Shown: positions 47,046 to 58,950, counted from the stretch's first letter. The stretch is DNA of 64,000 nt from Sapria himalayana (GCA_029783825.1 JAREIK010002259.1:1-64000), one strand, 5' to 3'. Made by a program: numbers and translations. The notes: a model not told the origin generated them from the letters alone.

Positions 47046-48036
47046 CAAGGAAGCACGGCCACGGCTCCCTACAGCCGTGTCCGTGTGTCCGACACCTGGA
47101 CACAACACGGACACGACACGGATACGTATCTGATACGCCATGTGGCGTATCATATGCACAATCCGTATCCGATACGCCGCGTGGCGTATCGGATGGTTGC
47201 GTCGGTAGCCGTATCCACGTCTATAGTGCCCGATGTCCGACGACGTTGGGTGGCCAACGTCGCAGCATGGGCGACGTTGACCATTGGCAGGGACGGGTGT
47301 GATTTGAGGGGAGAGGGAGGGGTGGCGCGATTTGAGGGGAGAGGCAGGGGCGGGCGAGTTTGAGGGGAGAGGAAGGGGCGGGCGCGTTTGAGGGGAGAGG
47401 CAGGGGCGGGCGCATTTGAGGGGAGAGGCAGGGGCTGGTGGGATTGAGGGGAGAGGCAGGGGCGGGCGGGGGGGCGTGATTGAGGGGAGAGGGGCGGGCG
47501 GGCGTGATTGAGGGGAGAGGGGCGGGCGGGCGTGATTGAGGGGAGAGGGGTGGGCGGGCGTGATTGAGGGGAGAGGTAGGGGCGGTCGTGCTTGAGGGGA
47601 GAAGCAAGGGTATAAAATAAAATATTTTTATAAAATAAAATAAAAAATATATATTTTTATATAATATAATTATAAAATATTATTTTATAAAATAAAATAA
47701 AATAAAATATTTTTATATAATAAAATAAAAATAAAAATATTTATTTTTTTATCATGCCTAATATTTATAATTAATAAAATAAAAATAAAAATATTATTTT
47801 ATATAATAAAATAAAATAAAATAAAAATATATATTTATTTTATATAATAAAATATTTTAATTTAATTTAATAAATTTTATAAAATACTTAATATTTATAA
47901 TTAATAATTTTTATTTTTATTTTTATTTTTTTATCATGCCGTATCCTAGCCGTATCCGTATCCTAGTTTTTTAGAATTTGTCGTGTCCCCGTATCCTGTC
48001 GTGTCGTATCCCTGTGTCCGTGTCCATGCTTCTTAG
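47046..48036. mobile_element. hAT-like non-autonomous element with G-rich minisatellite
   Basis: A 991-bp element with perfect 8-bp target duplications ATCATAAC (47,038-47,045 and 48,037-48,044). Terminal inverted repeats: the left end starts CAAGGAAGCACGGCCACGG; the right end, reverse complemented, starts CTAAGAAGCATGGACACGG. Subterminal repeats of CCGTATCC, GTGTCCG and GATACG lie on both sides. It contains no transposase. The middle has a G-rich minisatellite (47,301-47,610) followed by a pure AT-rich stretch (47,611-47,930). The size of the target duplication points to hAT; a Mutator relative (9 bp) is less likely because the ninth base differs. Confidence 0.88.
47301..47610 (+). repeat. 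G-rich minisatellite, about 11 units of ~28 bp
   Basis: Units of the type GATTGAGGGGAGAGGGGCGG plus GCGGGCGT, 27-36 bases each, are repeated about eleven times with small changes. C is rare on this strand and runs of three to six G recur, so four-stranded G structures are possible. The Pro-rich minus-strand open frame over this region (47,221-47,607) is simply this repeat translated. Confidence 0.93.
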
Positions 48037-48359
48037 ATCATAACTGATGTAGGTGAAGGAAAGTCCCAGTGGTTGTTAGATATTCTTTTCAAAAGAAGAT
48101 TAAGAATTTTATGCAGTGATGTGAGAGACATACTAATTATTAGAGTTATCTAGAAATTCTCACCAAATTTATTTTCTTTGGTACTTACTAGAAAGGAGTA
48201 TATAAAATTATTCTCTAAGACAATAATCTTTCTTGTATCACTAGTTATTTTGTTTTTATTCACTTTAGACTTTTTGATTATCAACACGAGCAAATATTTA
48301 TATCGCTAATAGTTATATTCTATTATATATATATTTTTTTATTCTGAAAGTTATTGAAT

Positions 48360-48780
48360 ATGATAATATTTAAATTTAATTATTATTACTTTTTTATGTC
48401 ATATTTATTTTTGATTATCATATTTATTTATTTTTTATTAGTTATCTATTCAGATATTAAATTCTGACTTTATCTTTATTTTTATTGATATTTATTTATA
48501 TAATCAGAAAATTGAATTGATTATATTCTATATGTTTTCTTTTTCAGTAAGATTTTTCTTTAGATATTTGAGTGTTTTAAATTCATTACTTGTGCATTAT
48601 CAGTTTGGTCACTTATCACTAATTAAATAGAGAATAATATCAAAGACAATTATATAAGTTTTTATTTTACTCTAGTATTCATTGAAGGTAAAAATATTAC
48701 TAAGACATGACTTGTAGAGTAATTGTTAGTATGACATTATATTCTTTGTATATGTTACATTTTATTATCATTATTATGTT
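48360..48780 (+). mobile_element. decayed copia fragment (gag-pre-integrase region)
   Basis: Plus-strand text near 48,540-48,700 (AGATATTTGAGTGTTTTAAATTCATTACTTG, then an ..L.HYQFGHLSL.KLR.. reading near 48,600-48,640) parallels 35,870-36,000 and 60,060-60,160. In Ty1/copia this is the zinc-binding part of integrase (LWH.R.GH). The surroundings (48,050-48,360) may be its LTR, but no boundaries are clear. Confidence 0.4.
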
Positions 48781-49184
48781 TTATTTTATTATTGTCTGGG
48801 CTATTCCAATCCTATGTTAATTATTTGTCTTAGAGTCAAATCTTAGCAAAGAAAATTTGACAAAAGTGTGAGGCATGAGGCATGCATTGTAACAATATAG
48901 TGCACATGAAGCATGCACTATAATTGTTTAGAGCACATAAGGCAAGCAATATAACAACATAGTGCATGTATGTGTTGTTATATTGCTTGCATTGGGTTGG
49001 TACCCACTATGTCGATATGGAGGGGTGCAGAGGTGCTTGTAGGGTTGTGAACAATGCACATGAACAGTCCACAGTGAACAATGTACTCGTGAACACTGAA
49101 CACGTGTTGGTGTCTAAATTATGCAGTAAAGTTGGTGTGTCCGATTATTTTTGTGTGCAGAAATTTTTTGATAGTTACAAATAA

Positions 49185-49460
49185 ATACGAAAAGAAAACA
49201 ACACAACAATTGAAATTAATAACATAATATAATTTAAGATGATTCAATTCAATAACTTAAAAGTCACTTATATATGGGACAAAACAATTATAGAAATCTA
49301 CATGAGTTGGGTGTTTTAAAGAAATTGAAAACATAACTTAAAAAATAGTAAATAAAAAAATATAAAACTTCAATATTTCTCATTATATTGATGCGTAAAA
49401 GTACAATATACTAAGATTGGAGCAGAAATGAATCACAAGTCAGTTTGAATCAAAACCAAG
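49185..49460 (-). mobile_element. copia LTR/3' end fragment, copy v
   Basis: An LTR-like segment beginning ACAACACAACAATTGAAATTAATAACATAATATAA with GAGTTGGGTGTTTTAAAG near 49,300, then a PPT-proximal wording CAATATTTCTCATTATATTGATGCGTAAAAGTAC (about 49,370-49,405). The first 190 bases are repeated at 51,495-51,720. It fits the same copia group as copies i-iv. Confidence 0.55.
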
Positions 49461-51030
49461 TTATTGACTTGTGAATAATATGATTAAGATTGCCAGTAAC
49501 AATGGGACAATAGTGGGATAGCAAATTGTATTCTATTGAAAAATTTTGGATATTACACACTACTTAGATTCTATAATATCTGTCTTATTTGAAACTCATC
49601 TAATGAGTATTTAGAGTAATCTCGAGAAGATAGATATTACACAGAGGATTCATGGTCAAGACTAAAATTTGATAGACAAAACAACTTAAGCAAAAAAACT
49701 TTACTAGAATGAGATTGATTATAAGTTGGTGGACATGCAAGGTCTAAGAGATCATTTATAGAAAAGAGTGAACCATATCCCAATTGCCTGAATAGGGCAG
49801 GAAAAGGTCTAGGTAGTTGTTGGTTTTGAGAGGATCCATTTGGCTGACATTGTAATGATGATGAGGGCATGACAGGTCATTTTGTAGGAATTGGATCATG
49901 ATTAAATGGAGGTTTTTGCATTCTTTGCTCAATAATAAGTGTTGAACCTTTCATGACATATGCCACGAATGATGTCTCCAAGTGATTTATATGAGAAATA
50001 TTTGTTATTTTTATTTTCATAGTGACATCTTTTTTCTATAGTTTCTTGTTAAAGAATAGTGTTGGAAGAAATTATTTGATTTAAATTTATTAAAAATAAG
50101 TTGTATATCATCATGTTCTTCCATTATAATAGGGACTCAGCCTCTTGGCATATGGAAAGAGTTATATTAGAGAAATTCATAGATTTAAGTACTCTCTTAG
50201 CTAACTTTAGAGCACTCTATGATTTATCTTTATTGTATATTTTTAATAAGTTCAACATGGGTGTTCGTTGGATATTATCATTTTATTCCAAAATAAGTGA
50301 TAATAGATTTTATAAAGATAAAAAACTTTTTTGTATATCTCATATATCATTTAATTAATATTGAAAATTCTAATAATTAGAGAGTTACATTCCAGGTCAA
50401 GCATTAGTATATGAAATCTTACATCTACTAAAATTCTTAGAATTCTACTATATTTATCTATTAAATTTTACAAATGATGATAATAATAGTTATAATATTT
50501 TTTTTAGTTCATCATATGGCATATCATATTTTATTATTCGTGTTATTTCACAAATACATGCAATAACATATAATTTGATATTAATATTAATGTTTCAAAA
50601 GTTTATTTTTTATTAATAATGTTTTAATTGAAACAATTACACTCTGTATTTGATTTATTTGAAATTACTCAATCATTCTCAATCTATGTTCAATATATTA
50701 AGAATAGATAGTAGTTTTTCTATAGCATAAGGTATAATAGTAATATAAATAACAATTTGAATAAGCTGTTATTTAATCTGTGTATCATATGATCCTATCA
50801 AGTAATTTTTAAAATGAAAGTGAAATTAGTGTTTGTCTAAATTAGAAGTTAGGATTTTTTAAATTGACACTCTAATTTTAACATAAAATTAAAGTAAGGA
50901 CCTGAAATTAGGATTTTCAAATAATGTCATTAGTTATTACAATTGAATCTAGTTCATCCTAATTAGGGTTTTAAGGGGCTCGATTTAATGCATTCAAATT
51001 TAGAATCATAATTTTTAGAGTTTTTAAATT
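49460..51030. other. AT-rich sequence, no firm gene
   Basis: Open frames at 49,637-49,870 (minus, 77 codons, Ser/Gln/Pro-rich) and 50,101-50,358 (plus, 85 codons) show no recognisable motif. The first could be a copia gag remnant because of its position after copy v, but nothing confirms that. Confidence 0.35.
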
Positions 51031-51095
51031 TTTCACATTAAATTTTTCACATTAATATTTTCACATTAATATTTTCACATTAAATTTTTCACATT
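51029..51095. repeat. short tandem repeat TTTTTCACATTAA
   Basis: Five consecutive units of 13-15 bases (TTTTTCACATTAAA or TTTTCACATTAATA), running directly into the palindrome at 51,096. Confidence 0.93.
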
Positions 51096-51141
51096 AAATT
51101 ACACCCCACAAATCCTAATTAGAATTTGTGGGGTGTAATTT
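51096..51141. repeat. 46-bp palindrome
   Basis: Arms AAATTACACCCCACAAATCC and its complement GAATTTGTGGGGTGTAATTT surround a TAATTA centre, giving 23-bp arms with one mismatch and no loop. It could extrude as a cruciform. No element boundary coincides with it. Confidence 0.95.
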
Positions 51142-51494
51142 TACTCTTATAAATTCAAATTTTTGTTGCCCATTGTGACCAATTACCCCCATTCTTATGC
51201 ATCCTTATTGTAGTTGGATTTTTTGTGAAAATTCTTTCTTTTTGACCTTGGAATATGGTGATGGTGGATCAATTGTGTCATCACTCACTTCGTCGATGCA
51301 CAAAAGCTATTTTTTTCTTCTTTTTTTTTATTTTTGTTTTTTCTTGTTTTATGTTTTCTGTTTTGTCGAACACATTGAGTGTGCAATAGTGGAGTGGCTC
51401 ATAATAGATACGACCAACTTACTAGAGTTTACAACCCTTAATTACACACATGCTCTTCTTGGGTCTTATTCCCTAAGATATAACTATGATATTT

Positions 51495-51720
51495 TGTGAC
51501 AAAATGCAGAAATAAAATAACACGAAAAATTGAAATTAACAACATAATATAATTAAGATATTTCAATTCAATAATTTATAACTCAATATGAAAAATATTC
51601 ATAAATGTTTCTTATTTAAGGGGCAAAATGATTAGAATAACTTGCATGGATTAAGTGTTTTCATAAATTAGAAAACATAACTAAAAAATTAGTAAATAAA
51701 AAACATCAAATTTTATTGAT
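51495..51720 (-). repeat. copia LTR-like repeat, copy vi
   Basis: Direct copy of 49,185-49,370: ACACGAAAAATTGAAATTAACAACATAATATAATTAAGAT..ATTCAATTCAATAA, then TAAGTGTTTTCATAAATTAG. hAT copy 3 starts only about 45 bases further on, so the hAT may have landed in or next to this LTR remnant. Confidence 0.7.
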
Positions 51721-51764
51721 TATCATTCTGGTGGCTGATGAAATTTGTTGTGATACAAATGGAG

Positions 51765-54700
51765 TGGAGGTGTCGAACAGGCCAGGCGGCTCAGGCCCGG
51801 CTTGAGGGACAGCACGACTTGGTCGTGCCTGGCCCGGCACGACATGGGAATGACATTTGCTTGTGCCCGTACCGTGCATAGGCCAGCGGGCAACATGGCG
51901 GACCAGGCACGGCCCAAAAGAATGGCATGTGGACATGGTATCTCGGCATGAGCCAAGCGTTGCCTCAACCCAAAGCTGATGCCCGATGGATCTGATATTT
52001 CTGTCGATCCTGTAACCTGACACATGACCTTTTTCCACAACCCCCCCAATATTTTAGAAGCTGAAAATTTTAAAAATTTAGACCGTTCAGGTTGGTTCGA
52101 ACATAAAAATTCAAATCTAAGCCGTTGGATTTCATCTCCAATAGTTATGGGGCAGAATCTGATGGTCCTAAAGATTTTGCCTATTTTTAAATAATAAAAA
52201 ATTATTTTATTTTTTAAAAAATAATGTATCTTTATCTATAAAATCCTCCCTTCCCCCAATATTCTAAGATTTATGTTTTCAAAATATATGTCACTAATTT
52301 TCTCTCCTGGGTTCTTAATTTGGTTTTGGGCTTTTTGCTTTTGGCATTTTGTTTTTAGGGACTTGGTGTGCTGTGGTGTGGATTTTAGTGCACTTGTGGT
52401 ACAGACATAAAAAAGTTAAAATTTATGCATTATGATTTATGTGTATTTTTTTTTATTAATTAGTTTTTTAAGGTTTTAAATCTAAAACTTTCTTCTCTCT
52501 AGTCTAGTCTCTCTCTCTCTCTCTCTCACATGATCCTAACTCTTTAGTCGAATCTAAAAAATAAAAAATAAAAAAAAATGACAAATAGTAATTTTAATAA
52601 TGAAAATGAAATTAGTTATAATTTAGATAATGAAAATTCTAGGGAAAGATTTGAGGCTGCCAAAATTTTGGTTTCTCCGATTGCTTTGAACCAAACATCT
52701 AAAAAATAAAAAATTAAAAAAATTTTAGTAGTTTAGACTCACTTTAATATAATAAAATAAAAAAATATTAGGGGTGGCAAAGAAGATTCACTTAAATACA
52801 AATATTGTAAAAAAATATTAACATGTATGAGTTTGTGTGTGATTGTGCACCTCAAGTGATATGCTAAATTATGCACCAAAAAATATTATGCATTAGATTT
52901 TAAACAAATCCAACTCATTAGTAGATTTTTTGAGTTTGATTCAGTTCAGTTTCAAAATTTACCCCCTTCATATATCGCAATGAGTTAGGGGGGAATGTCA
53001 TGACCAAACTGATCACACGATAGATCTTCCAATTAGATTTTCGAAGAATTCAAGGGTAGTCAGTATTATGTAGATATATTTTCAATCTACATATTGTATG
53101 ATTTCTAAGTTCATTATAAGTTAAAAAAATAAATAATAATTAATGAATTTAGTGAATATAGTGAAGTGATATTTGTGATGCTTGATATCTAGACTAGTCA
53201 CGATAATGTACTTATGTATATCTTAACGCTCACTATGTAGATTATAAATAGGTAATAAATAAATAAAAATATTAGGATTCTATGAGATTCTTCATTCTCA
53301 TGTTGGTCTGACCATTTTTAAGTAAATGATGAAAATCTTTAAAAAATATAAAATTCAAAATAAAATATTTAGAATCATATTTGATAATGCATCTATTAAT
53401 AAAGTAGTGATTAACATATTTGTTAGGAGTATTAGAGATGAACAATTAGGAGAAATTTTCTACGTTAGTTGTATGTGTCACATCATTAACCTGATAGCAC
53501 AGGCTGGGATGAAGGTGTGTATTCCTGCTTTAGAAAATATACATAACTCGCTAAAATATATTCGCATATCTCATAGATAATAGGAGTTTGGTAGTCTCTG
53601 TTTGTCTATGAGTCTTAAGAAGAAATTTCAATCTAATGTGATAAATAATTGGAATTACACATACATGATGATAGAGTTTTATGTTGGATGTGAACACATA
53701 GTATGTGACTATGTTAATAATAAGAGTGACGAACATATTATTGATGACACTACGAATTTGTGTTTATCAAACATCACTTATTCTTTTATAATTTGTATTG
53801 CACTCAGATGCATATGCAATATTAGTAGCATATTTAGGAAGTATCGAGATGACTAGAGATAGAAATCAAGTACTTAGTGTAATTGTTTACTATTTTATTT
53901 TTTTATTGTCTGGCTGCCTGCATGGACTCTAGGTTTAAGGTGTAAGGGGTAGAAAATCTTTTGACATATATTTCCTCATGGATGAACTAGAAAGACCCAC
54001 CTAAAGAGTTTATTCATGAGAAATTGACTGAGCTTTTTACATACTACGATACTAAGTATGGTGGTAGTAATATTGAGGTTTCGAGTATGGACATGGATAT
54101 CATATTCGGAGATGATAATTTTTCTATTTAGGTAGAGAGGAATAAACGACGGGGTGGACTATCGAATAAGAGCGAGCTGTCTCGGTACTTATATATTGAT
54201 TACTGCTCAATCCTATTATATTCTGATATTAAGAATCTTGATATATTATAGTAGTAGAAATCATATGAGTCTACCTATCCCGTGCTATCTAAGATGACAT
54301 GAGATATACTGACTCTTTCGGGGTCGAGCATAGTATCAGAGTCTATTTTTTCTATTATAGTAAATGTTATTTTGGATAGGAGATTATGATTATAGTTAGA
54401 TATTGTTAAGGTTTTAACATGTATTAAGGATTGGGAGGATTCATACTTGGGCCTCTAGGATGGTGCTGAGACTGTAGTAAAAGTGGGGAAGTTGATTATT
54501 GATGATGATCCGTGTAATATTGATATTAATAATGATTTGATAATTGATGACACTAATGATTAATGGATTAATATACTAATGTCTGATATTTGATTTTGAT
54601 TTATTCATTTACATTGTATTTGTGTTTCTTTATTTTTTATTTGTGATATTACTTTGAGTTTGTAGATTGATACTTAAATATTAATTTTTTGTGAATTTTT

Positions 54701-55008
54701 ATTTTGTATTGATTTTTATTCATATCTAAGTTTTAATATTTTATTAATTCGTACACTGATACTCATCTAGTTTTTAATGTTTATTATAATAAATAAACTT
54801 AATATTTTATTAAATTTAATAAAATAAAAATTTTAAAATTATTTATTTATTTTAAGTTAATGATTAACTATTAACATTAACTAAAAATATAAATTTTTAA
54901 AGTATATAATTAAATAATTATAAATTTCCTTTTGAAATTTAAATTTTATAATTTCTTAAATATTCTAAATTAAAAAATTAAAATTTTTTAAAAATTAAAA
55001 CCCAGCTC
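51765..55008 (+). mobile_element. hAT family A copy 3 (right terminus lost)
   Basis: The left end TGGAGGTGTCGAACAGGCC at 51,765 and the GC-rich subterminal block (51,775-52,000) match copies 2 and 4. A (CT)n tract lies at 52,508-52,528, as in copy 2. Transposase remnants run 52,578-54,563. At the right the family sequence continues to CCCAGCTCAG (about 55,000-55,008) and then stops at the truncated copia element, without the GGCACGG block or the terminus. So the hAT right end and the copia 3' end were both lost at the same junction. Confidence 0.85.
52578..54563 (+). pseudogene. BED hAT transposase (family A copy 3)
   Basis: The start ATG at 52,578 and the reading TNSNFNNENE... correspond to copy 2 at 19,705. 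A decayed BED finger is at 52,800-52,880. The RNase H-fold core is readable in the open pieces 53,326-53,580 (FDNASINKVVINIFVRSIRD, then CMCHIINLIAQAGMKVC) and 53,602-53,856 (ALRCICNIS). The dimerisation domain is at 54,165-54,440 with many stops. The end is near TAA 54,561-54,563. This copy lacks the nested hAT B insertion and so shows the undisturbed site at about 53,878-53,893. Confidence 0.85.
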
Positions 55009-55975
55009 AGACTTTTCACATATCTCAATATTCGTCGAACAGCTTCCAAATGGGGTTTCTTTGGATTTTGCATGTAACGACTCATCACACCAACTGCATA
55101 AGATATGTCAGGTCGAGTCAAGTTTAAGTAGATTAGACTACCTACCAATTGTCAATACATTGTTGCATCTTCCAAGTCTTTACCTTCATGTGCGCACATT
55201 TTGGCTTTTGGTTCCATCGGAGTTGAAATCGTCTTGTATTCGAGCATTCCAAACCTCTTTAACAAATCTTTGGAATATTTTTGTTGACAAAGAAATATTC
55301 ATATATGTGTACGATCAATCTCTAGACCAAGAAAGTGCTTCAACTGCCCAAGTTCCTTCATTTGTAAACGAACTGATAAATTCTCCTTAGTCCGAAGAAT
55401 TTCTTTCTCGTCATCACCGGTTATGATTAAATCATCTACGTACACTAGCACGATAACTATCTTTCCTCCATTTGCTTTGACAAATAGTCTAGAATCTGCA
55501 GGTGTTGCTGAATAACTACTATGTGTCAAAAATTCAGCAATCTTACCATACCACGCTCTAGGTGCTTGTTTCAATCCATAGAGTGCTTTCCATAGCTTAC
55601 AAACATATTCAGGATGATCTCGACTTTGAAAACCCATTGGTTGGATCATATAAATCTCCCGATCCAGCTCTCCATGAAGAAAAGCATTCTTCACATCCAT
55701 TTGCCACAAATTCTAATCTTTGTTGGCTGCAAGTGCAAGTAGAACTCGTACAGTTGTGAGTTTAGCCACTGGACTAAATGTTTCATCGTACTCTAGTCCG
55801 TACTGTTGAGAGAAACCACGAGCTACCAATCGTGCCTTGTACCTCTCAATTGACCCATCTGAACGACGCTTTAACTTGTAAACCCACTTACAAGATATCG
55901 GTTTCACATCTCTTGGCATTGGCACGAGATCCCAAGTCTGATTCCGTTCAAGTGCATCGATCTCTTCTTTCATAG
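55009..55975 (-). pseudogene. copia reverse transcriptase, RNase H missing
   Basis: The piece 55,713-55,973 begins MKEEIDALERNQTWDLVPMP and includes CKWVYKLKRRSDGSIERYKA. The piece 55,299-55,709 includes [34 protein letters not shown] and the catalytic [14 protein letters not shown] near 55,425-55,450 (YVDD intact). Only one stop separates the two. After 55,299 the reading continues in broken frames through STPMEPKAKM and [20 protein letters not shown] to the truncation at 55,009. Confidence 0.92.
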
Positions 55976-56096
55976 CTGCTATCCATTGAGAATCCTCTGA
56001 TGCTTCTTCAAACGACTAAGGTTCTACCACAGTTGCTTCTTCAACTATGGGTGCATTGGCATATTTGGGATTCGGCCTCCGTGTTCTTGTTGACCT

Positions 56097-56962
56097 TCAA
56101 AGTTGAGATGTTGGAGTCGACTCTTCAGCTTCACTAGGCCCACCTTCTTCACTTGGTTGCACATACACACCAGTTTGCCAAGGACTTTGAGTCACTTTTT
56201 GTTCAGCTTCATCACCATTTGAATCTTCTGATTCTTTTGAATTTGGTAAAAGTTGAACAGTATCCTTCTCCATCTTTTGTTGCAACTTGTCTTCGAATTC
56301 TTTTAAGTCTGGCAGCTCATCCTTTTTCAAGGACCACCAAGAAGATGCTTCATCAAACACCACATTCCGTGAAGTGTAGCATTTTCCATTTGTTGGATCA
56401 CAACATCTCCATCCCTTTCTCTGGTCATTGTATCCCACAAAGATACATCTAATAGCTTTCTTGTCAAACTTGCTCCGCAAATGATCAGGAACAAAGACAT
56501 AGCATACACTGCCAAATACTCGAAAGTAGTTAACTGTAGGTTTCATGTTCCACAGTTTCTCGAAGGGTGAGATAAATTCCAATCTTTGGCTAGGGAAAGT
56601 TTGTTGATCACAAAGGCTGCAGTCCTCATTGCTTCAGCCCAAAACCTTCTTGGCACATTCTTTGCATGTAACATACTTCGACAAATTTCTGCAAGATGGC
56701 AGTTCTTTCTCTCGGCTACACCATTTTGTTGTGGTGTATTGGCACAAGTATACTGACGACGTATGCCACATTCCTTTAGGTATTGTGAAAACTCCCTTGA
56801 GTTGAATTCTCCCCCATTGTCTGTGCGCAGGCAATGGATCTTCTTCCCCACTTCTGCTTCAACTGACTCTCTAAACTCTTTAAACTTTGAGAATGTGTCA
56901 GATTTTTCTTTCATGAAGAAAACCCACACATACCTTGAGAAGTCATTGATAAATGTCACCAT
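56097..56962 (-). pseudogene. copia integrase core and C-terminal region
   Basis: The piece 56,543-56,962 has [18 protein letters not shown] and [11 protein letters not shown] (second catalytic aspartate, near residue 47), then [12 protein letters not shown] with the conserved glutamate near 83-95. A frame change near 56,560-56,580 leads into the 161-codon piece 56,097-56,582, with [20 protein letters not shown] and a GKCYTSRNVVFDEASSWW-like segment, the GKGY-type C-terminal part. The DDE residues are intact; only the frame is broken. Confidence 0.9.
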
Positions 56963-56965
56963 ATA

Positions 56966-57682
56966 TCACATACCTCCAATTGATGGTTCCTTAATGGGAC
57001 CAAACACATCAGAGTGAACCAACTCCAATGGTTCCTTTGCTTTGAATTTTGATTCCTTGTATGGTAATTGGTGCGCTTTACCATACTGACATCCTGCACA
57101 TACCGTGTCTACTCGTACGTCAAGTTGAGGAAGCCCTTTCAGCATTGACTTTTTCACCATCACACTTAGCTTTGAATAGCTAACGTGACCTAACCGCATG
57201 TGCCACAAATCTGTTGTCTCATTTTTTCTTGTCTTGTCTACGTATGCAGACTCCACTGACATCACGTACACAGACTCTAATCGTCTTCCCTCCATTGTTG
57301 GCTTTTCTGAGATCTTGAAGTCTCGAAACACCTTCACATCTTGTGGACCGAAGAGGACATAGTGGCCCAATGATGTTAGTTGAAACACATATAGTAAATT
57401 CTTCTTCATTCCTGGAACATGGTAAACATCTTCAAGTGGCACTTGGTTAGGATTATACTGAGGTGTAATTATTGTTTTACCAATGTGAGTTATTGGTAAC
57501 CTCGAATTGTCGGCCGTCACCACCACACGATTTCCCTTGTACTCTAACAGGTTCTGCAACTTTTCTCTATCACCCGTCATGTGATTTGAGCATCTCGAGT
57601 CTACGATCCAATCATTCTCGTAGTCAATCTTTTCGGGTGTTGTTGCAGTAAGAGCTAATTCTTCTTCCTCCTTAGCGAACAA
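56966..57682 (-). pseudogene. copia protease and integrase N-terminal part
   Basis: An open 238-codon piece. The protease region begins with [20 protein letters not shown] near residues 24-43; the catalytic DSG is changed to DSR, so the protease should be dead. After about 100 residues the integrase zinc domain follows: [14 protein letters not shown] near residue 160 and [10 protein letters not shown] near 195 (H-H-C-C pattern intact). [11 protein letters not shown] near 222 carries the first catalytic aspartate. A stop at the end of the piece (GGM*) separates it from the core at 56,962. Confidence 0.92.
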
Positions 57683-58567
57683 CTATAAGCCATCCCAATC
57701 ATCTTCGTTAGAACTTGAAGTAGCAGCATTACTTTCAATGTGCTTTTTCTTGCTCCAACAATCTTTCGCCATGTGGCCCATCTTCCAGCAGTTGTAACAC
57801 TTTCCACCAAACTTTCTACTATTGTCTTGATTCTTTGAATCTCCCCTTTGATGAGAGCCATTCTTTCCTTTCATCCTGTCACCATTTGCTTTTGATCTGC
57901 TACCATCATTCCGCTTGAAACTGTCTTTGCTTTTGTTGGTGTAGAGTGCTTCTTCTTCACTCTTCAGCGAGACACCACTCATTTGCTTAGTCATTGCTTC
58001 TTGACTATCTAGCAAATTTTCAAACTCAACAAGAGATGGTTGTGTCAGCCATCCTTGTACAGCAGCAACAAACCCTCGATACTCGGGTTTCAAACCATGG
58101 ATAATTATTCTCTTTATCCTGGTTTCTCCAATAGGAGCTTTCGGATCTAACTCTGAAATTTCGCGGCATAGTGACTTCATCTTGTGAAAGTACTGACCAA
58201 TCGTCATGTCACGTTGCGTCATCGATAACAGCTAATTCTCGAGAAGCTACAGTCTTGCATCATTCTTCTTTGAAAAGAGTGTAGCAAAAGTATCTCATGC
58301 TTCCTTTGGTGTTTTGGCATCCCGAATGTGCTCTAGCATTTCTTCTTCAACTGTGGTTTTTAAGGCAAACATTGCTTTGCCTGTTTTAATTTTTCACTTC
58401 CGCAAGATGCCATTTGCATCCTCTACTGCCGGTTGTGTAACTTCATCACCACCAACAACTTCCCACAAATCTTGACCTTGTAGGTAAGACTCCATACATG
58501 TTGACCATATGTTGTAGTTTTGGTTGTTGAGCTTCTTGATCCCTCCAACGACTTGAAGATCAGCCAT
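57683..58567 (-). pseudogene. copia gag (UBN2 type), with internal stops
   Basis: The likely start is ATG at 58,567 (MADLQVVGGIKKLNNQNYNI..), typical of copia gag. The upstream part has stops (for example LRK*KIKTGK near 58,395). The 179-codon open piece 57,683-58,222 is the later half with a capsid helix (MTQRDMTIGQYFHKMKSLCR), QGWLTQPSLVEFENLL, and the zinc knuckle CYNCWKMGHMAKDCW near 57,755-57,800, with C-X2-C-X4-H-X4-C intact. A stop near 57,683 separates it from protease. Gag packages the element's RNA. Confidence 0.92.
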
Positions 58568-58950
58568 TTTGTTTACAACGATCTGCTTCTCACTTGGAAA
58601 GGGTCACACTATTTCACGGGAACTGTACGAACAATACCATATACGTGAATAGTATCGTATACTGGAATAGTACGTAGTCATGAATACTACACCAGGTAAG
58701 TTCCCAGGAAAGAGAGGTGGGTCACAATGGACACGCTTAAATCACCAAGTCTTTAGTCAAAACTTATCCTTGACATGCACCTCTACACCACAAACCTTTT
58801 CCAGCAACCACAAGAACAACTGGATGCTTCTAACCAAAAACCAATCTCAAGAAATATTTTTTTTCTGATGTGGAAGATCAGACAGTGCTGTAACGACAGA
58901 ACATACTCAAGAATATCCTAGAGATCTCACAACCTCCCTCCGATACCAAA

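Noticed and set aside
47221..47607. 128-codon Pro/Ser-rich minus-strand open frame
   Set aside because: It is the complement of the G-rich minisatellite; repeats with unit lengths near multiples of three stay open.
47301..47610. CRISPR-like repeat array
   Set aside because: The units are contiguous and degenerate, with no unique spacers, inside a plant transposon.
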